From assembly GCF_014649995.1 (NCBI RefSeq), contig NZ_BMUC01000005.1:247817-311816 (forward strand): DNA of 64,000 nt. Reading direction: 5' to 3'. Below the pieces are notes generated by a model that saw only the letters and a list, made by a program, of their open reading frames with translations, searched no databases and was not told where the DNA came from. How positions within the stretch are numbered: the stretch's first letter is position 1; each line of letters begins with the position of its first letter. A program made the position numbers and the translations under genes. Below, piece after piece: positions 17,458 to 26,053 of the stretch. The stretch is from Streptomyces griseoflavus. Lineage in GTDB: Bacteria > Actinomycetota > Actinomycetes > Streptomycetales > Streptomycetaceae.

Positions 17458-19851
17458 ATGCCTCCGTCCAACGGGACCCCTCGGACCCGGGGAACCCGGG
17501 ACCGTTCCGGATCCGCGGCCAGCGCCGCGGGGACGCGACCGGACGCGGACGGCCCGCGCCGGCCCGGCGGGCGGCCCCGCCCTCTCCGTGTCGCGGTCAT
17601 CGGCGGGGGCCCCGGCGGTCTCTACACCGCCGCGTTGCTGAAACGCCTCGACCCCGCCCGGCACATCACCCTCTGGGAACGCAATCCCCCCGACGAGACC
17701 TTCGGCTTCGGCGTGGTCCTCTCGGACGAGACCCTCGGCGGCATCGAACACGCCGACCCCGTCGTCCACGCGGCCCTGCAGGAGGACTTCACCCGCTGGG
17801 ACGCGATCGACATCGTCCACCGGGGCATCCTGCACACCTCGACAGGACATGGATTCGCCGCGCTGGGCAGGCACCGCCTGCTGGAGATCCTGCACGACCG
17901 CTGCCGGTCCCTCGGGGTGGAGCTCCGCTTCCGCACCGAGGCCCCGGACCCCGCCCGGCTGGCGCGGACGCACGACCTCGTCGTCGCCGCCGACGGGGTC
18001 CACAGCACCACCCGGGAGGCGTTCGCGGACGTGTTCCGGCCCCGGATCACCGAGCACCGGTGCCGCTACATCTGGCTGGCCGCCGACTTCGCCTTCGACG
18101 CCTTCCGCTTCGAGATCGTCGAGACCGAGCACGGCGTGATGCAGCTCCACGGCTACCCCTATTCCGCCGACGCCTCCACCGTGATCGTCGAGATGCGCGA
18201 AGAGGTCTGGCGCGCCGCCGGGTTCGACGACGCGGACGAGACGGAGTCCGTCGGGCGCTGCGCCAAGATCTTCGCCGACGCCCTCGGCGGACGCCCGCTG
18301 AAGTCCAACAACTCGGCGTGGACGACCTTCCGCACGGTGGTCGGCGAACGCTGGTCGCACGGCAACGTGGTGCTGCTCGGCGACGCCGCCCACACCGCCC
18401 ACTTCTCCATCGGCTCCGGCACCAAGCTCGCCGTCGAGGACGCCCTCGCGCTCGCCGCCTGCCTGCGCGAACAACCCACCGTCGACGCCGCGTTGTCCGC
18501 CTACGAGGAGGAGCGGCGGCCGGTGGTCGCCTCCACCCAGCGCGCGGCCCGGGCCAGTCTGGAGTGGTTCGAGGACCTGCCCCGCCATCTCGCGCAGCCG
18601 CCCCGCCAGTTCGCCTTCAACCTGCTCACCCGCAGCCGCCGCGTCACCCACGGCAACCTGCGGCTGCGTGACGCCCGCTTCACCGACGCGGTGGAGCGCG
18701 GGTTCGGCTGCCCGCCCGGCACGCCCCCGATGTTCACCCCGTTCCGGCTGCGCGGTCTGACCCTGCGCAACCGGGTCGTCGTCTCGCCCATGGACATGTA
18801 CTCGGCGGCCGACGGCGTCCCCGGCGACTTCCACCTCGTCCACCTCGGCTCCCGTGCCCTCGGCGGTGCCGGGCTGGTGATGACCGAGATGGTGTGCGTC
18901 AGCCCGGAGGGCCGCATCACCCCCGGCTGCACGGGGCTCTACACCGGCCGGCAGGCCGAGGCGTGGCGGCGGATCACCGACTTCGTGCACACGAGCGCAC
19001 CCGGCACCGCGATCGGCGTGCAGCTCGGCCACAGCGGCCGCAAGGGCTCGACCAGGCTGATGTGGGAGGGCATGGACGAACCGCTCGACGAGGGCAACTG
19101 GCCCCTGGTCGCCGCCTCCCCGCTGCCCTACAAGCCGGGCAGCCAGGTCCCCCGCGAACTGTCCCGTGCCCAGCTCACCGACCTGCGCGAACAGTTCGCG
19201 GCCGCCGCCGTCCGGGCCGCCCGGGCCGGTTTCGACCTCCTCGAACTGCACTGCGCCCACGGCTACCTGCTTTCCGGCTTCCTCTCCCCGCTGACCAACC
19301 GCCGCACCGACGCCTACGGCGGCTCACCGGAGAAGCGGCTGCGCTTCCCGCTGGAGGTCTTCGACGCGGTGCGCGCGGTGTGGCCCGGGGACCGGCCGAT
19401 GACCGTCCGCATCTCCGCCACCGACTGGGCGGAGGGCGGCACCACGGCCGAGGACGCGGTCGCCGTCGCCCGTGCCTTCGCCGCGCACGGCGCCGACGCG
19501 ATCGACGTGTCGACCGGGCAGGTCGTCGCCGAGGAGAAGCCGGAGTTCGGCCGCTCGTACCAGACGCCGTTCGCCGACCGGGTGCGCAACGAGGCCGGTG
19601 TGCCGGTGATCGCGGTGGGCGCCATCTCCTCCTGGGACGACGTCAACTCCCTGATCCTCGCCGGGCGCACGGACCTGTGCGCGCTGGCCCGGCCCCATCT
19701 CTACGACCCGCACTGGACCTTGCACGCGGCGGCCGAACAGGGCTACGAAGGGCCGGGAGTCGTCTGGCCCGCGCCGTACCGGGCGGGCAGCCGCCGGCCA
19801 CAGACCGGCCGCACCGACGCCCCCCGGCCGCGGCTCACGCTGGACGACTGA
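17458..19851 (+). CDS. Fused FAD monooxygenase / old-yellow-enzyme reductase acting on an aromatic acyl-CoA (2-aminobenzoyl-CoA or salicylyl-CoA type)
   Basis: This 797-residue protein is a natural fusion. Residues 47-400 form a class A flavoprotein hydroxylase, with FAD motif VIGGGPGGLYTAALLKR and the second flavin motif GDAAHTAHFSIGSG near 307. Residues 424-780 form an old-yellow-enzyme-type FMN reductase (PFRLRGLTLRNRVVVSPMD, HCAHGYLLSGFLSPLTNRR). This is the architecture of 2-aminobenzoyl-CoA monooxygenase/reductase and of proteins annotated as bifunctional salicylyl-CoA 5-hydroxylase/oxidoreductase. The reaction would be hydroxylation followed by ring reduction with NAD(P)H. The first 45 residues are a Pro/Arg-rich extension, so a later start is possible. 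Neighbouring hydratase, ligase, dehydrogenase and RidA genes favour anthraniloyl-CoA degradation. Confidence 0.87.
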   Translation: MPPSNGTPRTRGTRDRSGSAASAAGTRPDADGPRRPGGRPRPLRVAVIGGGPGGLYTAALLKRLDPARHITLWERNPPDETFGFGVVLSDETLGGIEHADPVVHAALQEDFTRWDAIDIVHRGILHTSTGHGFAALGRHRLLEILHDRCRSLGVELRFRTEAPDPARLARTHDLVVAADGVHSTTREAFADVFRPRITEHRCRYIWLAADFAFDAFRFEIVETEHGVMQLHGYPYSADASTVIVEMREEVWRAAGFDDADETESVGRCAKIFADALGGRPLKSNNSAWTTFRTVVGERWSHGNVVLLGDAAHTAHFSIGSGTKLAVEDALALAACLREQPTVDAALSAYEEERRPVVASTQRAARASLEWFEDLPRHLAQPPRQFAFNLLTRSRRVTHGNLRLRDARFTDAVERGFGCPPGTPPMFTPFRLRGLTLRNRVVVSPMDMYSAADGVPGDFHLVHLGSRALGGAGLVMTEMVCVSPEGRITPGCTGLYTGRQAEAWRRITDFVHTSAPGTAIGVQLGHSGRKGSTRLMWEGMDEPLDEGNWPLVAASPLPYKPGSQVPRELSRAQLTDLREQFAAAAVRAARAGFDLLELHCAHGYLLSGFLSPLTNRRTDAYGGSPEKRLRFPLEVFDAVRAVWPGDRPMTVRISATDWAEGGTTAEDAVAVARAFAAHGADAIDVSTGQVVAEEKPEFGRSYQTPFADRVRNEAGVPVIAVGAISSWDDVNSLILAGRTDLCALARPHLYDPHWTLHAAAEQGYEGPGVVWPAPYRAGSRRPQTGRTDAPRPRLTLDD

Positions 19852-19888
19852 CCGCGCGGGCACCCGCGGGGGCGGGGAGAAGCCCGGG

Positions 19889-20713
19889 TCAGCCGGCCGT
19901 CTCCAGGGCCGCGTAGGCCGCTCCCGCGTCACGGAGCCGCTCGTGCAGCGCGCCGAAGACGGCCGCCGAGCGCGTCCCCGGCCAGTCGGCGGGGAGCAGC
20001 GCGGCGGGCAGACCGGGATCGGCGTAGGGGAGGTGACGCCAGGAGTCGAGGGCGAGGAGGTAGTCGCGGTAGGCATCCTCCGGCGGGGTGTCCGTGCGCT
20101 CCTCCCAGGAGCGCAGCACCGGCGCGTGCCGCCGCAGGAACGCCTCGTGCTGCCCGGCGATGGCCGTCAGGTCCCACCAGCGGGCGACCGCCTGCGAGGT
20201 GGGGGCGAAGCCGAGGTGTTCGCCGCGGAAGAGGTCGACGTAGCCGTCCAGACGCAGCCGCTCCAGGGTGTGCCTGGTCTCCTCGTGCAGTCGCGCGGGC
20301 GCGATCCACACTCCGGGCGCCGCCGTGCCGAAGCCCAGGCCGGACAGGCGGGAGCGCAGGACGTGCCGCTTCTGCCGCTCGGACTCGGGCACGGAGAACA
20401 CGGCGAGGACCCAGCCCTCGTCCCCGGGCGGCGCGCCGGCGTAGATGCGCCGGTCGCCGTCCTCCAGCAACTGCCTGGCCTCGTCCGACAGTTCGTAGCC
20501 GGCCGCGCCCCGCGTGGTGCGTGCCGGGAGGAGCAGTCCGCGCCGCTTGAGCCGGGACACCGAGGAGCGCACGGACGGGGCGTCCACGCCGACCGCGGCC
20601 AGCAGCCGGATCAGCTCGGCGACGGGCACCGGGCCCGGCGCGAAGCGGCCGTACGCGCCGTAGAAGGTGACGATCAGAGACCGTGGAGCATGCTGGTCGG
20701 ACACGTTGATCAT
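19889..20713 (-). CDS. PaaX-family transcriptional regulator
   Basis: This protein of about 274 residues has the PaaX layout: an N-terminal winged helix (RSLIVTFYGAYGR, VRSSVSRLKRRGLL), a PaaX central domain (EGWVLAVFSVPESERQKRHVLRSRL) and a C-terminal domain (WEERTDTPPEDAYRDYLLALDSWR). PaaX proteins are acyl-CoA-responsive repressors of aromatic-acid catabolism. ATG 20713 (MINVSDQHAPRSL) is preferred because it begins the conserved region; an upstream ATG at 20761 overlaps the ligase stop by 14 nt and would suit translational coupling. It is co-oriented with the CoA ligase. It likely binds the repeated TGAC-N4-GTCA sites at 16544 and 22412. Confidence 0.88.
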   Translation of the reverse strand: MINVSDQHAPRSLIVTFYGAYGRFAPGPVPVAELIRLLAAVGVDAPSVRSSVSRLKRRGLLLPARTTRGAAGYELSDEARQLLEDGDRRIYAGAPPGDEGWVLAVFSVPESERQKRHVLRSRLSGLGFGTAAPGVWIAPARLHEETRHTLERLRLDGYVDLFRGEHLGFAPTSQAVARWWDLTAIAGQHEAFLRRHAPVLRSWEERTDTPPEDAYRDYLLALDSWRHLPYADPGLPAALLPADWPGTRSAAVFGALHERLRDAGAAYAALETAG

Positions 20714-20747
20714 CTTAGGTCGTGCCGGCGGGCGCCGTTCCCCGGCA

Positions 20748-22358
20748 TCAGCGCTGGTCATCTCCCGTACCGTCGGGGGCGCGCAGCCGGAACCGCTGGA
20801 GCTTGCCGGTGGCCGTGCGGGGCAGCGCGTCCAGGAACACGATCCGGCGCGGGCACTTGTACGGCGCCAGCTCCGACTTCACGAACGCCCGCAGCGCTTC
20901 GGCGTCCCGCCCGGCGCCCTCCCTGAGGACCGTGTATGCCACCACGATCTCGCCGCGCGCCTCGTCGGGCCGCCCCACCACGGCCGCCTCCACGACGTCC
21001 GGGTGGCGCAGCAGCGCGTCCTCCACCTCCGGGCCGGCGATGTTGTACCCCGCCGAGATGATCATGTCGTCGGCGCGGGCCACGTACCGGAAGTAGCCGT
21101 CCGGGTCGCGGACGTAGGTGTCGCCGGTGATGTTCCAGCCGTCTCGCACGTACTCCCGCTGGCGCGGGTCGGCGAGGTAGCGGCAGCCGACGGGACCGCG
21201 CACCGCGAGCAGTCCCGGCTCCCCGTCCGGCACGGGCACGCCGTCCGGGTCCTGCACGCGTGCCTGCCACCCGGGCACCGGGACCCCGGTGGTCCCGGGT
21301 CTGATGTGCTCGTCGGCGGCGGAGACGAAGATGTGCAGCAGTTCGGTGGCGCCGATGCCGTTGATGATGCGCAGGCCGGTGCGCTCGTGCCAGGCGTGCC
21401 AGGTGGCGGCGGGCAGGTTCTCGCCCGCGGACACACAGCGGCGCAGCGAGGACAGGTCGTGGCCGTCCGTCTCGCCGAGCATCGCGCGGTAGGCGGTGGG
21501 CGCCGTGAACAGCACCGACACCCGGTGCTCGGCGACGGCCGCCAACAGCTGGCGCGGATGGGCCTGTTCCAGCAGCAGCGCGCTCGCCCCGGCACGCATC
21601 GGGAACACCACGAGCCCGCCGAGGCCGAAGGTGAAGCCGAGCGGCGGACTGCCCGTGAACACGTCGTCCGCCACCGGTTTCAGGACGTGCCGGGAGAAGG
21701 TGTCCGCGATCGCCAGCACGTCCCGGTGGACGTGCATGCAGCCCTTGGGGCGTCCGGTGGTGCCGGAGGTGAACGCGATCAGCGCGACGTCGTCCGCGGC
21801 GGTCGGCACCGCCTCGTACGGGGTGGCCGGCGCCGGACGGTTCAGCAGGTCGTCGGGGGAGTCGCCGCCGTACGTGGCGATGCGCAGGCCCGGGACCTCG
21901 GCCTTGACGAGGTCGTCGACGGACCGCACGTCGCACAGGGCGTGGCCGACCCGGGCGATCCGGCAGATCGTGCCCAGTTCGTGCGGACGCTGCTGGGCGA
22001 GCACGGTGACGGCGACCGCGCCCGCCTTCAGCACCGCGAGCCAGCACGCGGCCAGCCACGGCGTGGTGGGACCGCGCAACAGCACCCGGTTGCCGGGCAG
22101 GACCCCGAGGTCCCCGCTGAGCAGGTGCGCGAGCCGGTCGACCCGGGCCCGCAGGTCGTCGTACGTCCACGGGGTGCCGTCGGGCGTGCGGAAGACGGGG
22201 CGTTCGCCGGGCGGGCCGTGCAGCAGCTCGGCGGCGCAGTTCAGCCGCTCGGGGTAGTTCAGCTCCGGCAGGTCGAAGCGGAGCTCGGGCCACTGCTCCG
22301 GTGGCGGGAGGTGGTCGCGGGCGAAGGTGTCGACGTGCGCGGTGGCCCGTGGATTCAT
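20748..22358 (-). CDS. Aryl-CoA ligase (2-aminobenzoate-/benzoate-CoA ligase family)
   Basis: This 536-residue ANL-superfamily enzyme would activate an aromatic carboxylic acid as its CoA thioester using ATP. The P-loop FTSGTTGRPKGC is near residue 196. The ATP-binding motif GIGATELLHIF, the hinge region YRSGDI-like GWNITGDTYVRDPDGYFRYVARADDMI and the lysine motif PRTATGKLQRF near the C-terminus are complete. The length and the start MNPRATAHVDTFARDHLPPPEQWP resemble benzoate/2-aminobenzoate-CoA ligases. ATG 22358 has AAGGGGG 9 nt upstream. It is divergent from the acyl-CoA dehydrogenase across a 117-bp promoter gap and feeds the fused hydroxylase. Anthranilate is the favoured substrate; salicylate is possible. 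Confidence 0.87.
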   Translation of the reverse strand: MNPRATAHVDTFARDHLPPPEQWPELRFDLPELNYPERLNCAAELLHGPPGERPVFRTPDGTPWTYDDLRARVDRLAHLLSGDLGVLPGNRVLLRGPTTPWLAACWLAVLKAGAVAVTVLAQQRPHELGTICRIARVGHALCDVRSVDDLVKAEVPGLRIATYGGDSPDDLLNRPAPATPYEAVPTAADDVALIAFTSGTTGRPKGCMHVHRDVLAIADTFSRHVLKPVADDVFTGSPPLGFTFGLGGLVVFPMRAGASALLLEQAHPRQLLAAVAEHRVSVLFTAPTAYRAMLGETDGHDLSSLRRCVSAGENLPAATWHAWHERTGLRIINGIGATELLHIFVSAADEHIRPGTTGVPVPGWQARVQDPDGVPVPDGEPGLLAVRGPVGCRYLADPRQREYVRDGWNITGDTYVRDPDGYFRYVARADDMIISAGYNIAGPEVEDALLRHPDVVEAAVVGRPDEARGEIVVAYTVLREGAGRDAEALRAFVKSELAPYKCPRRIVFLDALPRTATGKLQRFRLRAPDGTGDDQR

Positions 22359-22398
22359 GACGGTTCGCCCCCTTGGCGTGGTGGGCTCGCACCAGGAG

Positions 22399-22441
22399 CG
22401 TATCGTGTTGGTGACGGCAGTCAACGGTCCGCGATAACCTC
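22399..22441. promoter_or_regulatory. Aromatic-island promoter/operator, copy B (divergent)
   Basis: CGTATC, 7 nt, the palindrome TGACGGCAGTCA (22412-22423), then 9 nt, then GATAAC (22433-22438) and CTCG. It matches copy A at 16529-16574 in order, sequence and core-to-GATAAC distance. It sits between the CoA ligase (minus) and acyl-CoA dehydrogenase (plus), so the outward GATAAC and, on the other strand, GATACG could be the -10 elements of two divergent promoters sharing one operator. Confidence 0.6.
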
Positions 22442-22475
22442 GGGAGGGGCCCGGCGGTGAGGGAAGGGACCGGCG

Positions 22476-23603
22476 ATGACCGCATTCTCGCTCGAACCGG
22501 CACAACTCGCCTGGTGCGCGGAGCTGCGCGCACTGGCGGAACACCGGCTGCGACCGCTCGCCGAGAAGGGGGAACCCGGCCGCGTCAACCGCGCCCTGGT
22601 CGCCGAACTCGGCACCCTGGGACTGCTCTCCCGCCTGTTCACCTCCGGCGCGCTCGACCTGTGCCTGATGCGCGAGTCCCTCGCCCACGCCTGCACCGAG
22701 GCGGAGACCGCGCTCGCCCTCCAGGGCCTGGGCGCCCACCCCGTGCACGCCCACGGCACCCCCGCGCAGCGCGACCGCTGGCTCCCCCGGGTGAGTGACG
22801 GCAGCGCGGTCGCGGCGTTCGCGCTCAGCGAGCCGGGCGCCGGATCGGACGCGGCGGCGCTGTCGCTCGCCGCCCGCCCGGACGGCCCGTCCGGCTGGCG
22901 GCTCACCGGGGAGAAGTGCTGGATCTCCAACGCCCCCGACGCCGACTTCTGCACCGTCTTCGCCCGCACCACCCCCGGCGCCGGCGCCCGGGGGGTGACC
23001 GCCTTCCTCGTCCCCGCCGACCGCCCCGGCCTCACCGGCGGCCGCCTCGACATGCTGTCCCCGCACCCCATCGGCACCCTCCGCTTCGACGCCGTACCGG
23101 TGACCGCCGACGACGTCCTCGGCGATCCCGACGGCGGCTTCCGGGTCGCCATGGACACCCTCAACCTGTTCCGGCCCAGCGTCGGCGCCTTCGCCGTCGG
23201 CATGGCCCGGGCCGCCCTGGACGCGACCCTCGAGCACACCGCCCGGCGGGACGCGTTCGGCGGCAGGCTGAAGGACCTGCAGTCCGTCGCCCACCAGGTG
23301 GCCGAGATGGCCCTGCGCACGGAGGCGGCCCGGCTGATGGTGTACGCGGCGGCCACGGCGTACGACGAAGGCGCCGCCGACGTCCCCCGGCGGGCCGCGA
23401 TGGCGAAACTGCTGGCCACCGAGACCGCGCAGTACGTCGTCGACCGTGCCGTCCAGCTGCACGGCGCGCGCGCCCTGCAACGCGGGCACCTGCTCGAACA
23501 CCTCTACCGGGAAGTCCGCGCGCCCCGCATCTACGAGGGGGCGAGCGAGGTGCAACGGGGCATCATCGCCAAGGAGTTGTACAAGACACTGGAGGACCGG
23601 TGA
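22476..23603 (+). CDS. Acyl-CoA dehydrogenase
   Basis: This 375-residue flavoenzyme oxidises an acyl-CoA to the enoyl-CoA, passing electrons to ETF. Core motifs are FALSEPGAGSDAAALS and WISNAPDADF for FAD/substrate binding, RRDAFGGRLKDLQSVAHQVAEM and the C-terminal YEGASEVQRGIIAKELY, which carries the expected catalytic Glu near residue 353. Its ATG follows a purine-rich GAGGGAAGGG. The last codons overlap the RidA start (GTGA). In this island it probably acts on the alicyclic CoA intermediate after ring reduction, before hydrolytic cleavage. Confidence 0.9.
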   Translation: MTAFSLEPAQLAWCAELRALAEHRLRPLAEKGEPGRVNRALVAELGTLGLLSRLFTSGALDLCLMRESLAHACTEAETALALQGLGAHPVHAHGTPAQRDRWLPRVSDGSAVAAFALSEPGAGSDAAALSLAARPDGPSGWRLTGEKCWISNAPDADFCTVFARTTPGAGARGVTAFLVPADRPGLTGGRLDMLSPHPIGTLRFDAVPVTADDVLGDPDGGFRVAMDTLNLFRPSVGAFAVGMARAALDATLEHTARRDAFGGRLKDLQSVAHQVAEMALRTEAARLMVYAAATAYDEGAADVPRRAAMAKLLATETAQYVVDRAVQLHGARALQRGHLLEHLYREVRAPRIYEGASEVQRGIIAKELYKTLEDR

Positions 23604-23998
23604 CCGCCGAGCGCGTCAACCCGCCCGAACTCTCCCCGCCGGCCGGCTTCTCGCACGCGGTCGTCGCCACCGGCTCCCGGCTGGTGTTCCTGGCCGGCCA
23701 GACCGCCCTCGACGCGGACGGCAAGGTGGTCGGCGACACCCTGCCCGAGCAGTTCACCCGGGCCCTCGGCAACCTCCTCACCGCCCTGCGCGCCGCCGGC
23801 GGCACCCCCGCCGACCTGGCCCGCGTCACCGTGTACGCCACCGACGTCGCCGACTACCGCGCGCACGCCCGCGAGGTCGGCCGCCGCTGGCGGGAGCTGG
23901 CCGGCCGCGACTACCCGGCGATGGCGGTCGTCCAGGTGGTCCGTCTGTGGGACGAACGCGCCCTGGTCGAGCTCGACGGCTTCGCCCTGCTGCCCTGA
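23600..23998 (+). CDS. RidA family protein (enamine/imine deaminase-like)
   Basis: This 132-residue member of the YjgF/YER057c/UK114 family starts at a GTG overlapping the acyl-CoA dehydrogenase stop by 4 nt. Family features are FLAGQTALDADGKVVG, PEQFTRALGNLLTALRAAGG, VTVYATDVADYRA and VVRLWDERALVELDGFA; the last has Glu where canonical RidA has E, but the Arg of the active form (usually R105 in an I-R-x-x motif) is not clearly seen. RidA enzymes hydrolyse reactive enamines to ketone plus ammonia. Its location fits removal of the amino group from a 2-amino-alicyclic intermediate and is one reason for favouring anthranilate over salicylate as substrate. Confidence 0.88.
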   Translation: MTAERVNPPELSPPAGFSHAVVATGSRLVFLAGQTALDADGKVVGDTLPEQFTRALGNLLTALRAAGGTPADLARVTVYATDVADYRAHAREVGRRWRELAGRDYPAMAVVQVVRLWDERALVELDGFALLP

Positions 23999-24003
23999 CG
24001 GGG

Positions 24004-24023
24004 GACACCCCCCAGGGGGTGTC
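24004..24023 (+). terminator. Hairpin after ridA
   Basis: GACACCCCC and GGGGGTGTC form a 9-bp stem with a 2-nt gap, 5 nt after the RidA stop. Its right arm is also the left end of the larger nested repeat at 24015-24176, so a terminator role is uncertain. Confidence 0.4.
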
Positions 24024-24176
24024 TGACACATGCCCGCGGCGTCGCGGCGTCCGGCACGCACGCTCGCCGCGTTGCCGGAGCGTCCACGTGGCTCCGCCAC
24101 GAAGACGCTCCGGCGTCTTGCGATCGCACGCACCGGACGCCGCTCCTTCACCCGCGCTCATGTGTCAGACACCCCC
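24015..24176. repeat. 162-bp nested inverted-repeat element, MITE- or REP-like
   Basis: The ends are a perfect 18-bp inverted repeat (24015-24032 and 24159-24176, GGGGGTGTCTGACACATG). Inside lie an 11-bp pair GCGGCGTCCGG (24044-24054 with 24133-24143), a 10-bp pair CCGGAGCGTC (24075-24084 with 24104-24113), and a central CGTGG/CCACG hairpin (24087-24101). All share one axis of symmetry, so the whole element can fold as one long hairpin. It has no ORF. It occupies the ridA to hydrolase gap. No target-site duplication is obvious. A mobile non-autonomous element or a structured intergenic palindrome are the two options. Confidence 0.65.
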
Positions 24177-24188
24177 TAGCCTGGCCCC

Positions 24189-25013
24189 ATGCCGGAGATC
24201 GAGCTGAGCGCGGGCACCGTCGAGTACGAGGACACCGGAGGGGAGGGGCCGGTCGTCGTGCTGCTGCACGGGCTGGTGCACGACGCGTCGGTCTGGCGGA
24301 AGGTCATCGCCGAGATGCGGGACGGCCACCGGCTCCTCGCGCCGACCCTGCCCTACGGATCGCACCGCAGGGCGATGACCCGGCCGCCGACGCCCGACCT
24401 GGTCAACGAGCTGATCGCGGAGTTCCTGGAGCGGCTGGACCTCAGGGACGTCACCCTCGTCGAGAGCGACTGCGGACGCGCCCAGACGGTCGCGGCCCGG
24501 CACCCCGAACGGCTGGCGCGGCTGGTGCTGATCTCCTGCGAGGCCTTCGACAACTACCCGCCGGGCCTGCCCGGCAAGATGATCGGCGCGGCCTGCCGGA
24601 TCCCCGGCGGCATCCCGCTCATGGTCCGCGCGCTCGGCTGGAAACCGTTGCGCGGACTGCCGGTCGGCCTCGGCGCGCTCACCAAGCGTCCGGTGCCGGA
24701 CGAGATCGTCGACCGCTGGCTGCGTCCCCTGCGCACCGACCCGGCGATCCGGCGGGACTTCCGGCACTACGGGACCCACGTCCGGCGCACCGAGCTGCTC
24801 GAAGCCGCACAGGGCCTGCGGTACTTCGACCGGCCCGCGCTGGTCGTCTGGGCCGTCGAGGACCGGATGATGCCCCGCGAGCACGGGCGACGGCTGGCCG
24901 AACTGCTCCCCAGGGGCCGGCTGGCGGAGATCCGCGACACGCGGACACTGATCGCCGAGGACCGCCCGGAGCGGCTCGCCTCCCTGCTGCGGTGGTTCGT
25001 CGCGGAAGGGTGA
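24189..25013 (+). CDS. Alpha/beta fold hydrolase
   Basis: This 274-residue alpha/beta hydrolase has the oxyanion loop VVLLHGLVHDASVW and the late VVWAVEDRMMPREHGRRL acid segment. The nucleophile elbow reads VESDCGRAQ, where the usual Ser is replaced by Asp as in haloalkane dehalogenase-type or epoxide hydrolase-type enzymes. The catalytic His is expected after residue 240 (around IRDTRTLIAEDRPERL) but is not obvious, so catalysis is uncertain. It begins 12 nt after the nested repeat and is convergent with the DUF5999 gene. The substrate is unknown and a link to the aromatic island is not shown. Confidence 0.8.
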   Translation: MPEIELSAGTVEYEDTGGEGPVVVLLHGLVHDASVWRKVIAEMRDGHRLLAPTLPYGSHRRAMTRPPTPDLVNELIAEFLERLDLRDVTLVESDCGRAQTVAARHPERLARLVLISCEAFDNYPPGLPGKMIGAACRIPGGIPLMVRALGWKPLRGLPVGLGALTKRPVPDEIVDRWLRPLRTDPAIRRDFRHYGTHVRRTELLEAAQGLRYFDRPALVVWAVEDRMMPREHGRRLAELLPRGRLAEIRDTRTLIAEDRPERLASLLRWFVAEG

Positions 25014-25082
25014 GCCCCGCCGCGGACGGGCACAGGCCGCGGACGGGCCCGGGCGGCGCAGGGTCTCGGACGGCGCAGGGTC

Positions 25083-25955
<873 letters not shown>

Positions 25956-26053
25956 CCGGCCCCGCGCACTGCCGGGAGCCGGAAACGCGACCGCTCCGCC
26001 GCTGCCGCGCGCGGGCATGGACCGGCACCCGGCCGGTTCGTCACGCTGGGCCC

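Noticed and set aside
20748-23555. Extending the CoA ligase start far upstream on the minus strand
   Set aside because: The extension is antisense to the acyl-CoA dehydrogenase; ATG 22358 has AAGGGGG upstream and gives normal length.
24189-25013. Assigning the hydrolase to the aromatic-CoA island
   Set aside because: It lacks the shared operator and is separated by the nested repeat; the link would be only proximity.
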